Shown here in pieces: positions 45,737 through 55,032 of a stretch of 64,000 nucleotides of DNA (its first letter is position 1; each line of letters starts with the position of its first letter). The notes below the pieces were generated by a model. It had not been told where the DNA came from, searched no databases, and worked only from the letters and a program-made list of their open reading frames with translations. This stretch comes from Hyphomicrobiales bacterium (GTDB taxonomy: Bacteria > Pseudomonadota > Alphaproteobacteria > Rhizobiales > Rhizobiaceae): NCBI GenBank assembly GCA_900470965.1, contig UCCS01000020.1:26912-90911 (forward strand). The letters are read 5' to 3'. A program made the translations under genes and the position numbers.

Positions 45737-46069
45737 ATGATACGTTTCGCGCCGAAGATAGAGCAGGACGCTGCCCCAGCAATCAAAATTGCAAAGCCGA
45801 ACGCCAAGATACGATCCGACATCGAGCCATCGGACACTCCCACCACGACCGTTGAGAACGAAACCAACAGGATAGACGGCCAGGCTGCCACGACGACATC
45901 AGGACCTGCGGAGCCTGCCGCAAAACTCCTTGAGTTATCAGCGGACCTCCCCGCGAAAGGCAAAAAGCCGGGTTCCCGGAAGCGCAAAGAGGTAACAAGC
46001 CCCAAGCCGCTCGAAGTCAGCAAGCGGGGGCACGATCAAAGCGTTGGCGATTTGCTGCTCGACCTCTGA
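45737..46069 (+). CDS. hypothetical low-complexity protein
   Basis: 110 residues from ATG 45737, rich in Lys, Pro, Thr and Ser and probably disordered, starting MIRFAPKIEQDAAPAIKI. It lies just after the ribbon-helix-helix-like gene on the same strand. No family; may be a chance frame. Confidence 0.35.
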   Translation: MIRFAPKIEQDAAPAIKIAKPNAKIRSDIEPSDTPTTTVENETNRIDGQAATTTSGPAEPAAKLLELSADLPAKGKKPGSRKRKEVTSPKPLEVSKRGHDQSVGDLLLDL

Positions 46070-46140
46070 CGATAGGCTTCGAGTACCCGTGCGGAAGGGC
46101 GTTTGCGCTTTTTTGTAATCCTGCCTGGATTTTTCAGGGC

Positions 46141-47412
46141 TCACGCCGCATCCGTAGAACGAGCCGCGATCAATTCCAGCTCGCAAAGCTCATCGATCGT
46201 CTGGCGCCGGCGGATAAGCCGGGAGTTCTCCCCGTCCATGAGATATTCGGCAGCATGAAGCCGGCTGTTGTAGTTCGACGACATCGACGCGCCATAGGCA
46301 CCCGTTCCGTGGAAAACGAGCAAGTCGCCGACCTCGGCAGGAGGGAGCGCCCGCGTCTCGACTACGCCATCGGCCCCTTGCGTGAATACGTCGCCCGATT
46401 CGCAGAGCGGGCCCGCTACGACAGTAGGGCGTAGCTTAGATGGGCTGAGGCTTCGACCATCGTGCGGCAGCACCGAGATCTCGTGGTAGCTGCCATAGAG
46501 GGCAGGGCGCATCAAGTCGTTGAAACCGGCGTCAACGAGGGTGAAGTGATTTCTGCCAACCTGCTTGGTTGCGCGGACCTCGGCCAACAGCGAACCGGCT
46601 TCTGCCACGAGGAAGCGCCCCGGCTCGATCTCCAGGCGCACGGCATGGCCGAGCCTGCTTTCTGCTTGCCTGCGCACGCTGTCCCACAAGCTGAAATAAT
46701 GCGCGGTATCGATCGCCCGGTCCCCGTCGCGATAGGGAACTGACAGGCCACCCCCGGCAGAAATCGCCTCGACATCGTGATCCAGATCGCTCAGGAGACC
46801 GGTCATCGCATGACAGACCCGCTCGAGATGGCCGTAGTCGACGCCGGAGCCGATATGCAGGTGAAGCCCGACGAGATCCAAGCGATAGCGGCGAACCAAT
46901 TCGACAGCCTGGTTAAGCTCCGCATGCCAGATACCATGCTTGCTGTTTTCGCCACCCGTATTTGTCTTGTTGCTATGGCCGTGGCCGAAACCCGGATTGG
47001 CGCGAAGCCAGACGCGGTGACCGGGCGACAGCTCCCCGAGCTGGTGCAGCATGTCGATGGAGCCGATATTCACCTCGACCTTGTCCTTGACGACGCGGCG
47101 CAAAGTCGGGCGGTCGAAAATATCAGCGGTGTAGACGATGCCCGCAGCACCTGAGAGGGTCGGGCTGGTGGAAAATCCGGCCCGCTGCGCGCGATTGATT
47201 TCGCCGAGAGACACGGAGTCCACAAGCACACCTTCCTCACGCATGAGGGAGAGGATGTGGATGTTGGAGCACGCCTTCTGCGCATAGCGGATCACGTCGA
47301 AGGCGCCGAGCTGCCTTATCCGATCGCGGATCGTCGTCGCGTCGTAGACCCATAAGGGCGTCCCATGCTGGTGGGCGAGAGGGGTGAGGTCATTGGCAGA
47401 GATGATGGGCAT
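46141..47412 (-). CDS. lysA: diaminopimelate decarboxylase, enterobacterial type
   Basis: 423 residues from ATG 47412: PLP lysine Lys46 in YAQKACSNIHIL, VDSVSLGEI, NPGFGHGHSNKTNTGGENSK, HIGSGVDYGHLERVC, EPGRFLVAEAG and GPLCESGDVFTQ. It removes CO2 from meso-diaminopimelate to form lysine. Every one of these stretches resembles E. coli LysA rather than the usual alphaproteobacterial enzyme. The frame reaches 47511 (ATG), so the start is not certain. Divergent from a LysR orthologue. Confidence 0.9.
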   Translation of the reverse strand: MPIISANDLTPLAHQHGTPLWVYDATTIRDRIRQLGAFDVIRYAQKACSNIHILSLMREEGVLVDSVSLGEINRAQRAGFSTSPTLSGAAGIVYTADIFDRPTLRRVVKDKVEVNIGSIDMLHQLGELSPGHRVWLRANPGFGHGHSNKTNTGGENSKHGIWHAELNQAVELVRRYRLDLVGLHLHIGSGVDYGHLERVCHAMTGLLSDLDHDVEAISAGGGLSVPYRDGDRAIDTAHYFSLWDSVRRQAESRLGHAVRLEIEPGRFLVAEAGSLLAEVRATKQVGRNHFTLVDAGFNDLMRPALYGSYHEISVLPHDGRSLSPSKLRPTVVAGPLCESGDVFTQGADGVVETRALPPAEVGDLLVFHGTGAYGASMSSNYNSRLHAAEYLMDGENSRLIRRRQTIDELCELELIAARSTDAA

Positions 47413-47563
47413 GGCGCTGATTGTCCGTAGATGGCAGCCCTCCGAACCGAAAGATCGTTTCAAGTTGGGCAATGCGGTTTTCACATACGGGTTGACCACG
47501 AAACCGGGCATATGAAAAATATCAATTTTTCCAAACTATATTCAATTCTGATATGAGGTGGGC

Positions 47564-48487
47564 ATGGCTGTTACCCTACGGCATATCGAGGTCTTCAGGG
47601 CGGTGATGACGACAGGCAGCGTCACGAATGCGGCCGCTATGCTCGGCACCTCCCAGCCGACGATCAGCCGGGAGCTGGCAAGGTTCGAGCATCTCATCCA
47701 GATGAAGCTTTTTGAGCGTGTGCGCGGCCGCCTCCGCCCCACTGCGCACGCTCTGCTATTGTTCGAGGAAGTGCAGCGCGCCTATTTCGGGCTGGACCGG
47801 ATCATCAGCACGGCGGCGTCGCTGCGCCAATTCGAGCAAGGGCAACTCTCCATCGTATGCCTGCCAGTCTTTTCTCAATCGCTCCTGCCGCAGACCTGCC
47901 GGTATTTCATCGAGCGGTTCCCGAACGTGGGCATCAGTATCGTTCCGCAGGAGTCGCCTCTGCTGGAGGAATGGTTGTCGGCGCAACGCTATGACCTGGG
48001 ACTGACGGAGGTCGATCACGCCCCCCAAGGCACGGCGGTAACCCCACTCCAGACACTCGACGAGATTTGCGTGCTGCCGGACGCTCACCCGCTTCTTGAA
48101 AAGACTGTTCTCTCACCGGGTGATTTCGAAGGGCAATCCTTTGTCAGCCTGTCGGCGATGGATAGCTATCGGCGGCAGATCGATCAGATTTTTCGAAACG
48201 CCGGCATCATGCGGTGCATGGTCATCGAGACCCACAGCGCGGCATCCGTCTGCTCCATGGTACGGGAGGGAATCGGCCTGGCGATCGTCAATCCCCTGAC
48301 GGCCCTGGACTATGCCGGCCACGGCCTACATCTTCGCCGGGTGTCATTCTCTATCCCGTTTTCCGTCAACATCGTGCGCCCGATCCATCGGCCGCAATCG
48401 CAACTGGTCGAGGTTTTCCGGGCCGAATTGGCGAGGCAAGCAGGCCTGATCGAAGCCCGGCTTGCCACGCTCATTGATTCTCGATGA
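47564..48487 (+). CDS. lysR: LysR activator of lysA
   Basis: LTTR of 307 residues: helix-turn-helix in GSVTNAAAMLGTSQPTISRE, then KLFERVRGRLRPTAHALLLF and PQESPLLEEWLSAQRYDLGL, which closely follow E. coli LysR itself, and THSAASVCSMVREGIGLAIV. It should activate lysA when diaminopimelate accumulates and lysine is low. ATG 47564 with GAGG upstream is preferred over GTG 47558. Gap to lysA holds AT-rich repeats (47510-47550) suited to LTTR binding. Confidence 0.9.
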   Translation: MAVTLRHIEVFRAVMTTGSVTNAAAMLGTSQPTISRELARFEHLIQMKLFERVRGRLRPTAHALLLFEEVQRAYFGLDRIISTAASLRQFEQGQLSIVCLPVFSQSLLPQTCRYFIERFPNVGISIVPQESPLLEEWLSAQRYDLGLTEVDHAPQGTAVTPLQTLDEICVLPDAHPLLEKTVLSPGDFEGQSFVSLSAMDSYRRQIDQIFRNAGIMRCMVIETHSAASVCSMVREGIGLAIVNPLTALDYAGHGLHLRRVSFSIPFSVNIVRPIHRPQSQLVEVFRAELARQAGLIEARLATLIDSR

Positions 48488-48511
48488 CTTCGTGAAGGCG
48501 TATGGGATAGC

Positions 48512-48540
48512 GGCGTGTTACCGATGCCCCGTCACACGCC
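48512..48540. terminator. possible stem-loop between convergent lysR and ABC operon
   Basis: GGCGTGT (48512-48518) pairs with ACACGCC (48534-48540) around a 15-base loop, in the 54-base gap between two convergent genes. No T tract on the plus strand, so only suggestive. Confidence 0.35.
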
Positions 48541-48541
48541 A

Positions 48542-49603
48542 TCAGTTCAGCACCGGCTCGCCGGCTGTGATGCGCTGCTCGCCTTCGTCAAATAGGTGGA
48601 CGCTATCATGGAGCGGAGCGATCCGCAGCACATCGCCGGGGGCTGCTCTGATCCGCTCCCGGAAGACGCAGCTGATCGTCTGCGTGCCGAGACGGGCAAC
48701 CACCAATGTCTCGGATCCCGTCGGCTCGACAACGGCGGTTGTCACCTCGATGCCGTTGGGGTCGAGTGTGACGTGCTCGGGGCGAATGCCGTAGGTGACG
48801 GCACCGGACGGGCGCCGTTCGCTCGGCAGGATAAGCCCGTCTTCGGTCCGGAAGCCTTCGTTCGTCATGCTTCCCTTGATGAAGTTCATCGCTGGGGAGC
48901 CGATGAACCCGGCAACGAAGAGATTGCTCGGGCGATCGTAGAGTTCGAGCGGCGAGCCCGACTGCTCGATCACGCCGTCCTTCATCACGACGATCTTGTC
49001 TGCCATCGTCATCGCCTCGATCTGGTCGTGCGTGACATAGATCGTCGTGGTCTTCAGCCGCTGATGCAGCTCCTTGATCTCGGATCGCATCTGGACACGG
49101 AGCTTGGCATCGAGGTTTGACAGGGGTTCGTCGAAGAGGAAGACGGCGGGATCGCGAACGATTGCGCGGCCCATGGCAACACGCTGCCGCTGGCCGCCCG
49201 ACAGCTGCTTCGGATAGCGCTCCAGGAGCGCCTCCAGGCCGAGGATCTTGGCGGCATTGCCGACACGCTGATCGATCTCCGTCTTCGGCATGCGCTTCAG
49301 CCGCAGCGAGAAGCCCATATTCTTGGCGACCGTCATATGCGGGTAAAGCGCATAGTTCTGGAACACCATGGCGATGTCGCGATCCTTCGGTGCCAGCTCG
49401 TTGACGATATGCTTGCCGATCTGGATCTCGCCCGAGCTGATGTCTTCCAGACCGGCGATCATTCTGAGAAGGGTGGATTTGCCGCAGCCGGAAGGGCCGA
49501 CGAGGACGACGAACTCGCCATCGCGGATATCGACTGAAACACCTTTGATGGCTTTGAACGCGCCATAGTCCTTGCGCGCATTGTTCACTCTAACATGAGC
49601 CAT
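48542..49603 (-). CDS. CUT1 sugar ABC transporter ATPase (UgpC/MalK-like)
   Basis: 353 residues: Walker A GPSGCGKS (36-43), signature LSGGQRQR, Walker B FLFDEPLSNLD, H-loop YVTHDQIEA, and a C-terminal OB-type domain with YGIRPEHVTLD. Last gene of the sugar operon 54926 to 48542. MalK-type ATPases serve two-permease importers as encoded upstream. Confidence 0.94.
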   Translation of the reverse strand: MAHVRVNNARKDYGAFKAIKGVSVDIRDGEFVVLVGPSGCGKSTLLRMIAGLEDISSGEIQIGKHIVNELAPKDRDIAMVFQNYALYPHMTVAKNMGFSLRLKRMPKTEIDQRVGNAAKILGLEALLERYPKQLSGGQRQRVAMGRAIVRDPAVFLFDEPLSNLDAKLRVQMRSEIKELHQRLKTTTIYVTHDQIEAMTMADKIVVMKDGVIEQSGSPLELYDRPSNLFVAGFIGSPAMNFIKGSMTNEGFRTEDGLILPSERRPSGAVTYGIRPEHVTLDPNGIEVTTAVVEPTGSETLVVARLGTQTISCVFRERIRAAPGDVLRIAPLHDSVHLFDEGEQRITAGEPVLN

Positions 49604-49624
49604 TTTCGTCCTCCCCGGTCGCGC

Positions 49625-50479
49625 TCAAAGCTTGTTCAACACGTTTCTGAGGTAGGCGAGCCCAAGGCGTTCACCTTCTTTTCGCGCCTCGAGATCCTTG
49701 CCCGGCCATCCATAGGCGGCGTCCTCGTGCTCGATCGAAAGGGTGCCGTTGAAGCCGTTGGTCCGTGCCTGACGCAGGAAGCGCGGCCAGTCGAGAAGGC
49801 CGTGGCCCGGCAGCTTGTGTTGCCACCAGCCCTTGCCGTGATAGCCGACCGCTTGTTGTCTGGCCGCATCGATTGCGGTGTCCTTGGCGTGGAGAATGGC
49901 GATCCGATCCTTGACCGCGTCCATTGCGGCATAGGGATCGACGCCGATGCGGATGAGGTGCGAAGGATCGAATTCGAGACCGAAGCGCCGGTCGGGTATG
50001 CGCCTGAAGAGTTCCTGCCACCCCTTCGGCGTGGTTCCGACGAAATTATCCTTGGGCCCCGGCCAGTTTTCGATCGCGAAGACCAGGCCGCTTGACGTCG
50101 TCTTGCCAATCAGCCGGTTGGCGAAATCGGCAAAATCATCGTAATTGGCTTCGTCGTCAGCATTGTCGTTACGTCCGGGAAAGATCACGAAGATCGGCAC
50201 GCCCGCTTCGCCGATCGCTTCGGCAAATTCCTCCGTGCGGGCGCGAAGTTCGCCGCGTTTGCCGCTGTCGGCATCGAGCTGATTGCCGAAATAGGTGACC
50301 GAGGAGACGAAGAGGTTTTGGTCGCGGGCAAGTGCCACCGCAGCCTGCACCTTGTCCGGCGTCTTGATATGGCCGCCGACATCGATTTCGATTGCGTCGA
50401 AACCGGCCGAAGCAGCGAAATTCACCACTTCTTCTAGCGGCCGGTCGTTGAATGTCGACGTATAAAAACCAATCCTCAT
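49625..50479 (-). CDS. sugar phosphate isomerase/epimerase (xylose isomerase-like TIM barrel)
   Basis: 284 residues beginning MRIGFYTSTFNDRPLEEVV, with metal-ligand-type residues in AIENWPGPKDN, EFDPSHLIRIG and SIEHEDAAYGW. Acts on a sugar or keto-sugar with a divalent metal. GGGAGG lies ahead of ATG 50479. In the operon between the ROK regulator and the ATPase. Together with a Gfo/Idh/MocA oxidoreductase such enzymes often process 3-keto sugars. Confidence 0.82.
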   Translation of the reverse strand: MRIGFYTSTFNDRPLEEVVNFAASAGFDAIEIDVGGHIKTPDKVQAAVALARDQNLFVSSVTYFGNQLDADSGKRGELRARTEEFAEAIGEAGVPIFVIFPGRNDNADDEANYDDFADFANRLIGKTTSSGLVFAIENWPGPKDNFVGTTPKGWQELFRRIPDRRFGLEFDPSHLIRIGVDPYAAMDAVKDRIAILHAKDTAIDAARQQAVGYHGKGWWQHKLPGHGLLDWPRFLRQARTNGFNGTLSIEHEDAAYGWPGKDLEARKEGERLGLAYLRNVLNKL

Positions 50480-50510
50480 CAATATCCTCCCAGCGGACTT
50501 GCCGGCTGTT

Positions 50511-51749
50511 TCAGTTGTTCAGGCGATCCATGAATTTGAGGGGCGAACGGGTGCGTTGAACGGCGTCCGCGGATGCCAGCATCAGCGCCGCCGCCATCGG
50601 CATCGCCGCAGCACCGAGCGCCGAAGCGTCCTCGCCGATCGAGGCACGATGCAGCGAAGGCAGAGTGGTGTCTCCGGCCGTCAGATGTTCGTGAACGTAG
50701 CGGAGCAACTCGTCGATCATGCGGATCGGCAATCGGCCGCCGATGATGATGGCATCGGGATCGACGATCATGCCGATATGTTTGACCGCAACGGCAAGGT
50801 GAGCGCTCATTTCCTTCAGCCACTTCGACACCAGAGCCTTGCCACGTGCATCGAGTGTGAGAAGGTCCTGAGGCACGCTTGCATGGACGCCATGTTCGCC
50901 AAGAAACTTGTAGAGAAAAAACATCGTCACCATCTCACCGAGAAGGTCAACCTTCGGAGCGGTCTTGTCCCGGTCGTCGGCAATCGGCAGCCATCCGATT
51001 TCGCCGCTCAGCGCCATGGCGCCGCGGTGGCCGTTGCCGTCGAGAACGAGCCCTCCGCCGAGACAGGCATTGATGGCGATATAAAAGAAACTGCGGCTTT
51101 CCGCCCCGAGGCCGTAGTCAAGCTCGGCAAGTGCTGCGGCATTGGTCTCATTTTCGATGAAGACCGGATGCTGGGTCAGGTTTTCGATTGCTGCGCGTAC
51201 GTCGAATTCCATCCATTCCGAATAATCGTCGGGCATGCCGAGGAAAGGGATCTCTCCGAGCCAGTCGGGCATGGCGAGCCCGATGCCGGCCAGGTGCGCG
51301 TCGTCGATCAGGCGGCTTCGCTGGAAATGCGATATCGCATCGGCCGTCAGCTGCATGAATTCGGCGGGCCGCACGTAGCGCTTTTCGTGGTGGACGCGGG
51401 CGCGTACGTTGCCGACGGCATCCACAGCCACAATCGTCAGGTGATCGCGATCGATGTTGATGCCGATTGCAAAGAACGCATCGGGGTTGATCTCGAGCTC
51501 GATTGCCGGCTGACCCCTCAGCCCATGTCGCCGGCGAGCTTCGATGATCAGGCCTTCGTCGAGCAGCCGATCGACGATTCGGGCGATCGCCGGCTTCGTG
51601 AAACCTGTCTGCCGGGCAATCTCGGCGCGCGAAATCGGCGCCTGCCGATGGATGCAGCGCAGCACGACGGCTCTGTTGTGCTCGCCCGCATCCTCGACAT
51701 TGGCCCCCGTCAGGTCGGGAGACAGTCTGGCGCCGGTCGTCTGGTTCAT
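50511..51749 (-). CDS. ROK-family transcriptional regulator (NagC/XylR type)
   Basis: 412 residues from ATG 51749 (GAGGATCC upstream; GTG 51779 also possible). Winged helix with SRAEIARQTGFTKPAIARIV near 43-62, then a ROK sugar-kinase-like domain (IGINIDRDHLTIVAVD, ENETNAAALAELDYG). The cysteine-rich zinc motif of ROK kinases is not visible. Probably senses the transported sugar. Encoded inside the operon it may control. Confidence 0.88.
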   Translation of the reverse strand: MNQTTGARLSPDLTGANVEDAGEHNRAVVLRCIHRQAPISRAEIARQTGFTKPAIARIVDRLLDEGLIIEARRRHGLRGQPAIELEINPDAFFAIGINIDRDHLTIVAVDAVGNVRARVHHEKRYVRPAEFMQLTADAISHFQRSRLIDDAHLAGIGLAMPDWLGEIPFLGMPDDYSEWMEFDVRAAIENLTQHPVFIENETNAAALAELDYGLGAESRSFFYIAINACLGGGLVLDGNGHRGAMALSGEIGWLPIADDRDKTAPKVDLLGEMVTMFFLYKFLGEHGVHASVPQDLLTLDARGKALVSKWLKEMSAHLAVAVKHIGMIVDPDAIIIGGRLPIRMIDELLRYVHEHLTAGDTTLPSLHRASIGEDASALGAAAMPMAAALMLASADAVQRTRSPLKFMDRLNN

Positions 51750-51790
51750 GGGTTGGGATCCTCTATCAGCCACGGACACGCAAACCGACC

Positions 51791-52633
51791 TTACCCCTTC
51801 ACCGCACCACTGGTCATGGCGCCAAGGATCAGCCGCTGAAGCGACAGGAACGCCACGATCGCCGGTACGACGGAGATCAGGCAGGCGGCCGCAAGCAGCT
51901 GGATGGACGAGTCGGTCTGCATGCCACGGAAGTTAAAGATCCCGACGCCGATCGGCATCAGATTGTTTTGCGTGAGCAGAAGAAAAGGCACGAGGAATTG
52001 CGACCAGCCGGCAATCACAGTGATGATGAAGACGGAAGCAATACCCGGCGCCGATAGCGGCAGGACGATCCGCCAGAAGACCGAGAACCGATTGCATCCG
52101 TCGATCATCGCAGCCTCGTCGAGACTGCGCGGAATGCCGTCTATCGTGCTCTTCAGCAGCCATGTTGCAAGCGGCACACCGAGGGCAATATAGACCATTG
52201 TCACCGCAAAATGCGTATCGAGCAGGCCGAGACGGTTCATGTAGCGGTAGAGCGGCACCATGATGACTAGCGGCGAGATCATCTGGAACAACAAAAGCCC
52301 CATCATCGACAGGCCCTTGCCCCTGAACTGGAAGCGGGAGAATGCGTAGGCTGCGGGAAGGGCGACGACCAGAACACCGAAACCGCTGAAGGCGGCGAGC
52401 TTCAAGCCGTTCCAGAGGTAGATCGGGAAGTAGCTGTTGTTGAGGACGGTGACGAAATTATCGATGGTCGGATTGTGCGGGATGTAGCGCGCCACACCAC
52501 GATAGATTTCGCGCCTGTCGCGCAAGGCCATCGATAAGAGATAGCTGAGGGGGCCGGCGAAGAAGATGAACATCGCCAGCATGAAGAGATAGCTCAGGAA
52601 ATCGCCGAAGCGCGTGCCGGTGCGCCTGCTCAT
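51791..52633 (-). CDS. CUT1 ABC permease, MalG-like
   Basis: 280 residues, six membrane segments. The EAA loop EAAMIDGCNRFSVFWRIVLP, here the key span near 193-212, couples to the ATPase. ATG overlaps the preceding permease stop by four bases. Confidence 0.93.
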   Translation of the reverse strand: MSRRTGTRFGDFLSYLFMLAMFIFFAGPLSYLLSMALRDRREIYRGVARYIPHNPTIDNFVTVLNNSYFPIYLWNGLKLAAFSGFGVLVVALPAAYAFSRFQFRGKGLSMMGLLLFQMISPLVIMVPLYRYMNRLGLLDTHFAVTMVYIALGVPLATWLLKSTIDGIPRSLDEAAMIDGCNRFSVFWRIVLPLSAPGIASVFIITVIAGWSQFLVPFLLLTQNNLMPIGVGIFNFRGMQTDSSIQLLAAACLISVVPAIVAFLSLQRLILGAMTSGAVKG

Positions 52634-53559
52634 TGCTCTTCCTCCTTCGGCAGGAACGATGCGTAAACGAAGGCAAGTCCGAGGCTGATGATCAGCATCA
52701 GCACGGAGAGCACACTTCCGCCGGAAAGGTCGTAATTGCGGAAGACGATGTTGAACACATAGAGCGAGATCACTTCGGTCGCGCGCCCCGGTCCGCCGCC
52801 CGTCAACGTGATGATCGCGTCGAAAGTGTTGAGCGTCATGATCGTGATGAGGATCATGTTGACGAGCATGGCTGCGCGCAGCTGGGGGAGGGTGATGAAG
52901 AGGAACTGTTGCGGGCCTGTTGCGCCGTCGACATCTGCCGCCTCATAGAGCGAGGGGTCAATCGATTTGAGGGCTGCATACATGACCACCATCGAGAAGG
53001 CCGTACCGCGCCAGATGTTCGAGATCAGCGCCGACCACGGCGCGATCGCAGGGTCGGAAAGCCAGGCGACTGTCGGCAGGTGCATGAGCCGCAGGATGCT
53101 GTTCAAGGCCCCATAGGGGGCTTCGGAAAACAGCATCTGCCAGATGATGCCGCCGGCAATCCCGGGCACCACCCAGGCGATAAGCGCCGTGGTGCGCAGG
53201 ACGGTCGTGCCGTACAGGCCGCGTTTCTCGCCTCTGATGACGACGACGGCGACGGCGAGACCAAATATCTGCTGTCCGATGACGCTGCCGCCGACGAAGA
53301 TAAGGGTCGCCCACATGATGTCGGGCAGCTGCGGCGAGCTCAGCGCATTCGATATCGTGCCGAGCGTATAGACCGGATTGTCGCCGATCAGCGTCGCATT
53401 GGTGAACGACAGACGGAACACGTCGATCACAGGGTAGAGATAGAAGATGCCGATGACGATGATCACGGGCATGATCCAGGGCAGCGGGGCCCCGGCAAAA
53501 CGGCGCATGAACGATCTGCTGTGAGGCGGGCTGGCAGCCTCGATGGCAATGGGGCTCAT
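52630..53559 (-). CDS. CUT1 ABC permease, MalF-like
   Basis: 309 residues, six membrane segments, EAA loop with YEAADVDGATGPQQFLFITL near 227-246. Forms the channel heterodimer with the MalG-like protein. Separated from the binding-protein gene by a 68-base gap containing a stem-loop. Confidence 0.93.
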   Translation of the reverse strand: MSPIAIEAASPPHSRSFMRRFAGAPLPWIMPVIIVIGIFYLYPVIDVFRLSFTNATLIGDNPVYTLGTISNALSSPQLPDIMWATLIFVGGSVIGQQIFGLAVAVVVIRGEKRGLYGTTVLRTTALIAWVVPGIAGGIIWQMLFSEAPYGALNSILRLMHLPTVAWLSDPAIAPWSALISNIWRGTAFSMVVMYAALKSIDPSLYEAADVDGATGPQQFLFITLPQLRAAMLVNMILITIMTLNTFDAIITLTGGGPGRATEVISLYVFNIVFRNYDLSGGSVLSVLMLIISLGLAFVYASFLPKEEEQ

Positions 53560-53588
53560 TGGGCTTCTCTGTCCGGGTTTGACATGAC

Positions 53589-53613
53589 CGGCGACGCCCG
53601 TCGTGGGCGCCGC
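53589..53613 (-). terminator. stem-loop between binding-protein and permease genes
   Basis: GGCGACGCCC and GGGCGCCGCC pair with one mismatch around GTCGT, just after the binding-protein stop. Such structures protect the upstream mRNA or attenuate read-through, giving more binding protein than permease. Confidence 0.55.
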
Positions 53614-53627
53614 CGCGATCTCAATCG

Positions 53628-54926
53628 TTAGAGACGCTTGTAAGCCTCCATCGTCGCGTTGAACGCGGCGTCCAGAGCCTCTTCCGGCTTCTTGGTGCCT
53701 GAGAGAACGTCACCCATCATGATCTGGATCTGGTTGGAGATTTCCGGATAGATCGGGGCGCCCGGGCGGGCCTGACCATTAACGAGAGCCCCGGCAAAGG
53801 TCTTGTTGGCTTCGGTCGCGAAGACATCGTACTTGTCGAAGAGCGACTTGCGCGTCGGCAGCTGCTGCTGCAAGGCGTTGGCCGGTCCCATATAGACCTC
53901 GCGGGCAAGGTTGGCGCACATCTCCACCTTGTCCTTGTCTTTGCTGAACGAGGCGATCGTCCATCCGCCGGTGCCTGTGGAGCGCTGGTCGGCGGTCGGG
54001 CCGGGGATCGGCGAGAAGGTCCAGTTCTTGAACTCGTCCTCGTCGAGCGTGACCTTCAGCTGGGCATATTGCCAGTTGCCGCCGATGAAGAGTGCCGTGG
54101 TTCCGGCTGCCGCGGCGGCGTTGAGGTCGTCATAGTTGCCGATGGTGGTCACGCGTTTGGGTGCTGCACCGGAATCAACGAGGTCCTTGTAGTAGGTCAG
54201 GGCTTTTAAGAATTTCTCCTTGTTTTCGCCCTCACCGAAGATCGGCTTGCCGGAATCGTCGACGAGCTTACCGCCGAGCGCCCAATAGTTGGCCAGCCAG
54301 TCGAAAGTGGACCCTTCGTAACGGCCGGCGTTGAAGAGGATACCTTCCATGCCCTGCTCGACGGAGGAAAGCCCGGCCTTCTTCAGGTCATCCCAGGTCT
54401 GCGGCGCATCGGCAACGATGGACTTGTTGCGGTAGAGCACGCGAAGGTCCGTATCCCACCACCATGCACGGATCGTCTGATCCTTGTCGGTAATGCCACT
54501 GCGAATGAAGGGGAACAGGTCGGCGACCTCTTCCTTCGAGAAGTAAGGCGTGAAGTCGGCGAGCACATGGTTGACCATGAACTGCGAGAGCACGAAGGAG
54601 TCGACCGCGGCGCAATCCGGAGCGTTACCGGCCTTAGCCTGTTCCAGCATCTTGGCCTGTTCGGTACCGATGTCGGCCGACATGAACTGCATCTGCAGTT
54701 TCCAGTCGGGATGCTTCTTGATGAAATCGACGAAGAGTTTCTGATAGCCTTCGGCAATTGCCGGGTCGGCGTTGTTGGGGCTGTCGTTCGTGAGCCGGAC
54801 GACAAGGGTTTTTGGCGCATCGGCAGCGCCGATCCTGTCCTTTGTCGCAAGCTCCTGGGCAAATGCGGTAGGCACTGAAAATAACATTGTGCTCAGCGCT
54901 AATGCGCTGATGAACGCTCTCTTCAT
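53628..54926 (-). CDS. CUT1 periplasmic sugar-binding protein
   Basis: 432 residues from ATG 54926 (GGAGGAG upstream). Signal peptide ALALSTMLFSVPTAFA, cleavage near 23. Family 1 solute-binding fold: LTNDSPNNADPAIAEGYQKL, later TALFIGGNWQ and STGTGGWTIASFSKD. Delivers the sugar to the MalF/MalG-type permeases. First gene of the operon whose promoter overlaps the shared operator. Confidence 0.92.
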   Translation of the reverse strand: MKRAFISALALSTMLFSVPTAFAQELATKDRIGAADAPKTLVVRLTNDSPNNADPAIAEGYQKLFVDFIKKHPDWKLQMQFMSADIGTEQAKMLEQAKAGNAPDCAAVDSFVLSQFMVNHVLADFTPYFSKEEVADLFPFIRSGITDKDQTIRAWWWDTDLRVLYRNKSIVADAPQTWDDLKKAGLSSVEQGMEGILFNAGRYEGSTFDWLANYWALGGKLVDDSGKPIFGEGENKEKFLKALTYYKDLVDSGAAPKRVTTIGNYDDLNAAAAAGTTALFIGGNWQYAQLKVTLDEDEFKNWTFSPIPGPTADQRSTGTGGWTIASFSKDKDKVEMCANLAREVYMGPANALQQQLPTRKSLFDKYDVFATEANKTFAGALVNGQARPGAPIYPEISNQIQIMMGDVLSGTKKPEEALDAAFNATMEAYKRL

Positions 54927-55002
54927 GATGGGTCTCCTCCCCATTTTAAACGGATACAGCCTGGTGGTCAGTTGACCTCTCCTCATTTCCATGCTGCATT
55001 AA

Positions 55003-55032
55003 TTAGATTAAGTTACTTTGATTTGATGTCAA
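55003..55032 (-). promoter_or_regulatory. promoter and operator of the sugar ABC operon
   Basis: On the minus strand TTGACA (55032-55027) and TAATCT (55010-55005) lie 16 bases apart. Over the spacer and -10 lies the 18-base site TTAGATTAAGTTACTTTG (55003-55020, plus strand), which recurs in front of the mannosidase gene with one change. It is a good candidate ROK binding site. Confidence 0.75.

Noticed and set aside
52633..53631. Antisense frame of 332 codons opposite the MalF-like permease
   Set aside because: Extremely Asp/Arg-rich shadow of a membrane protein.
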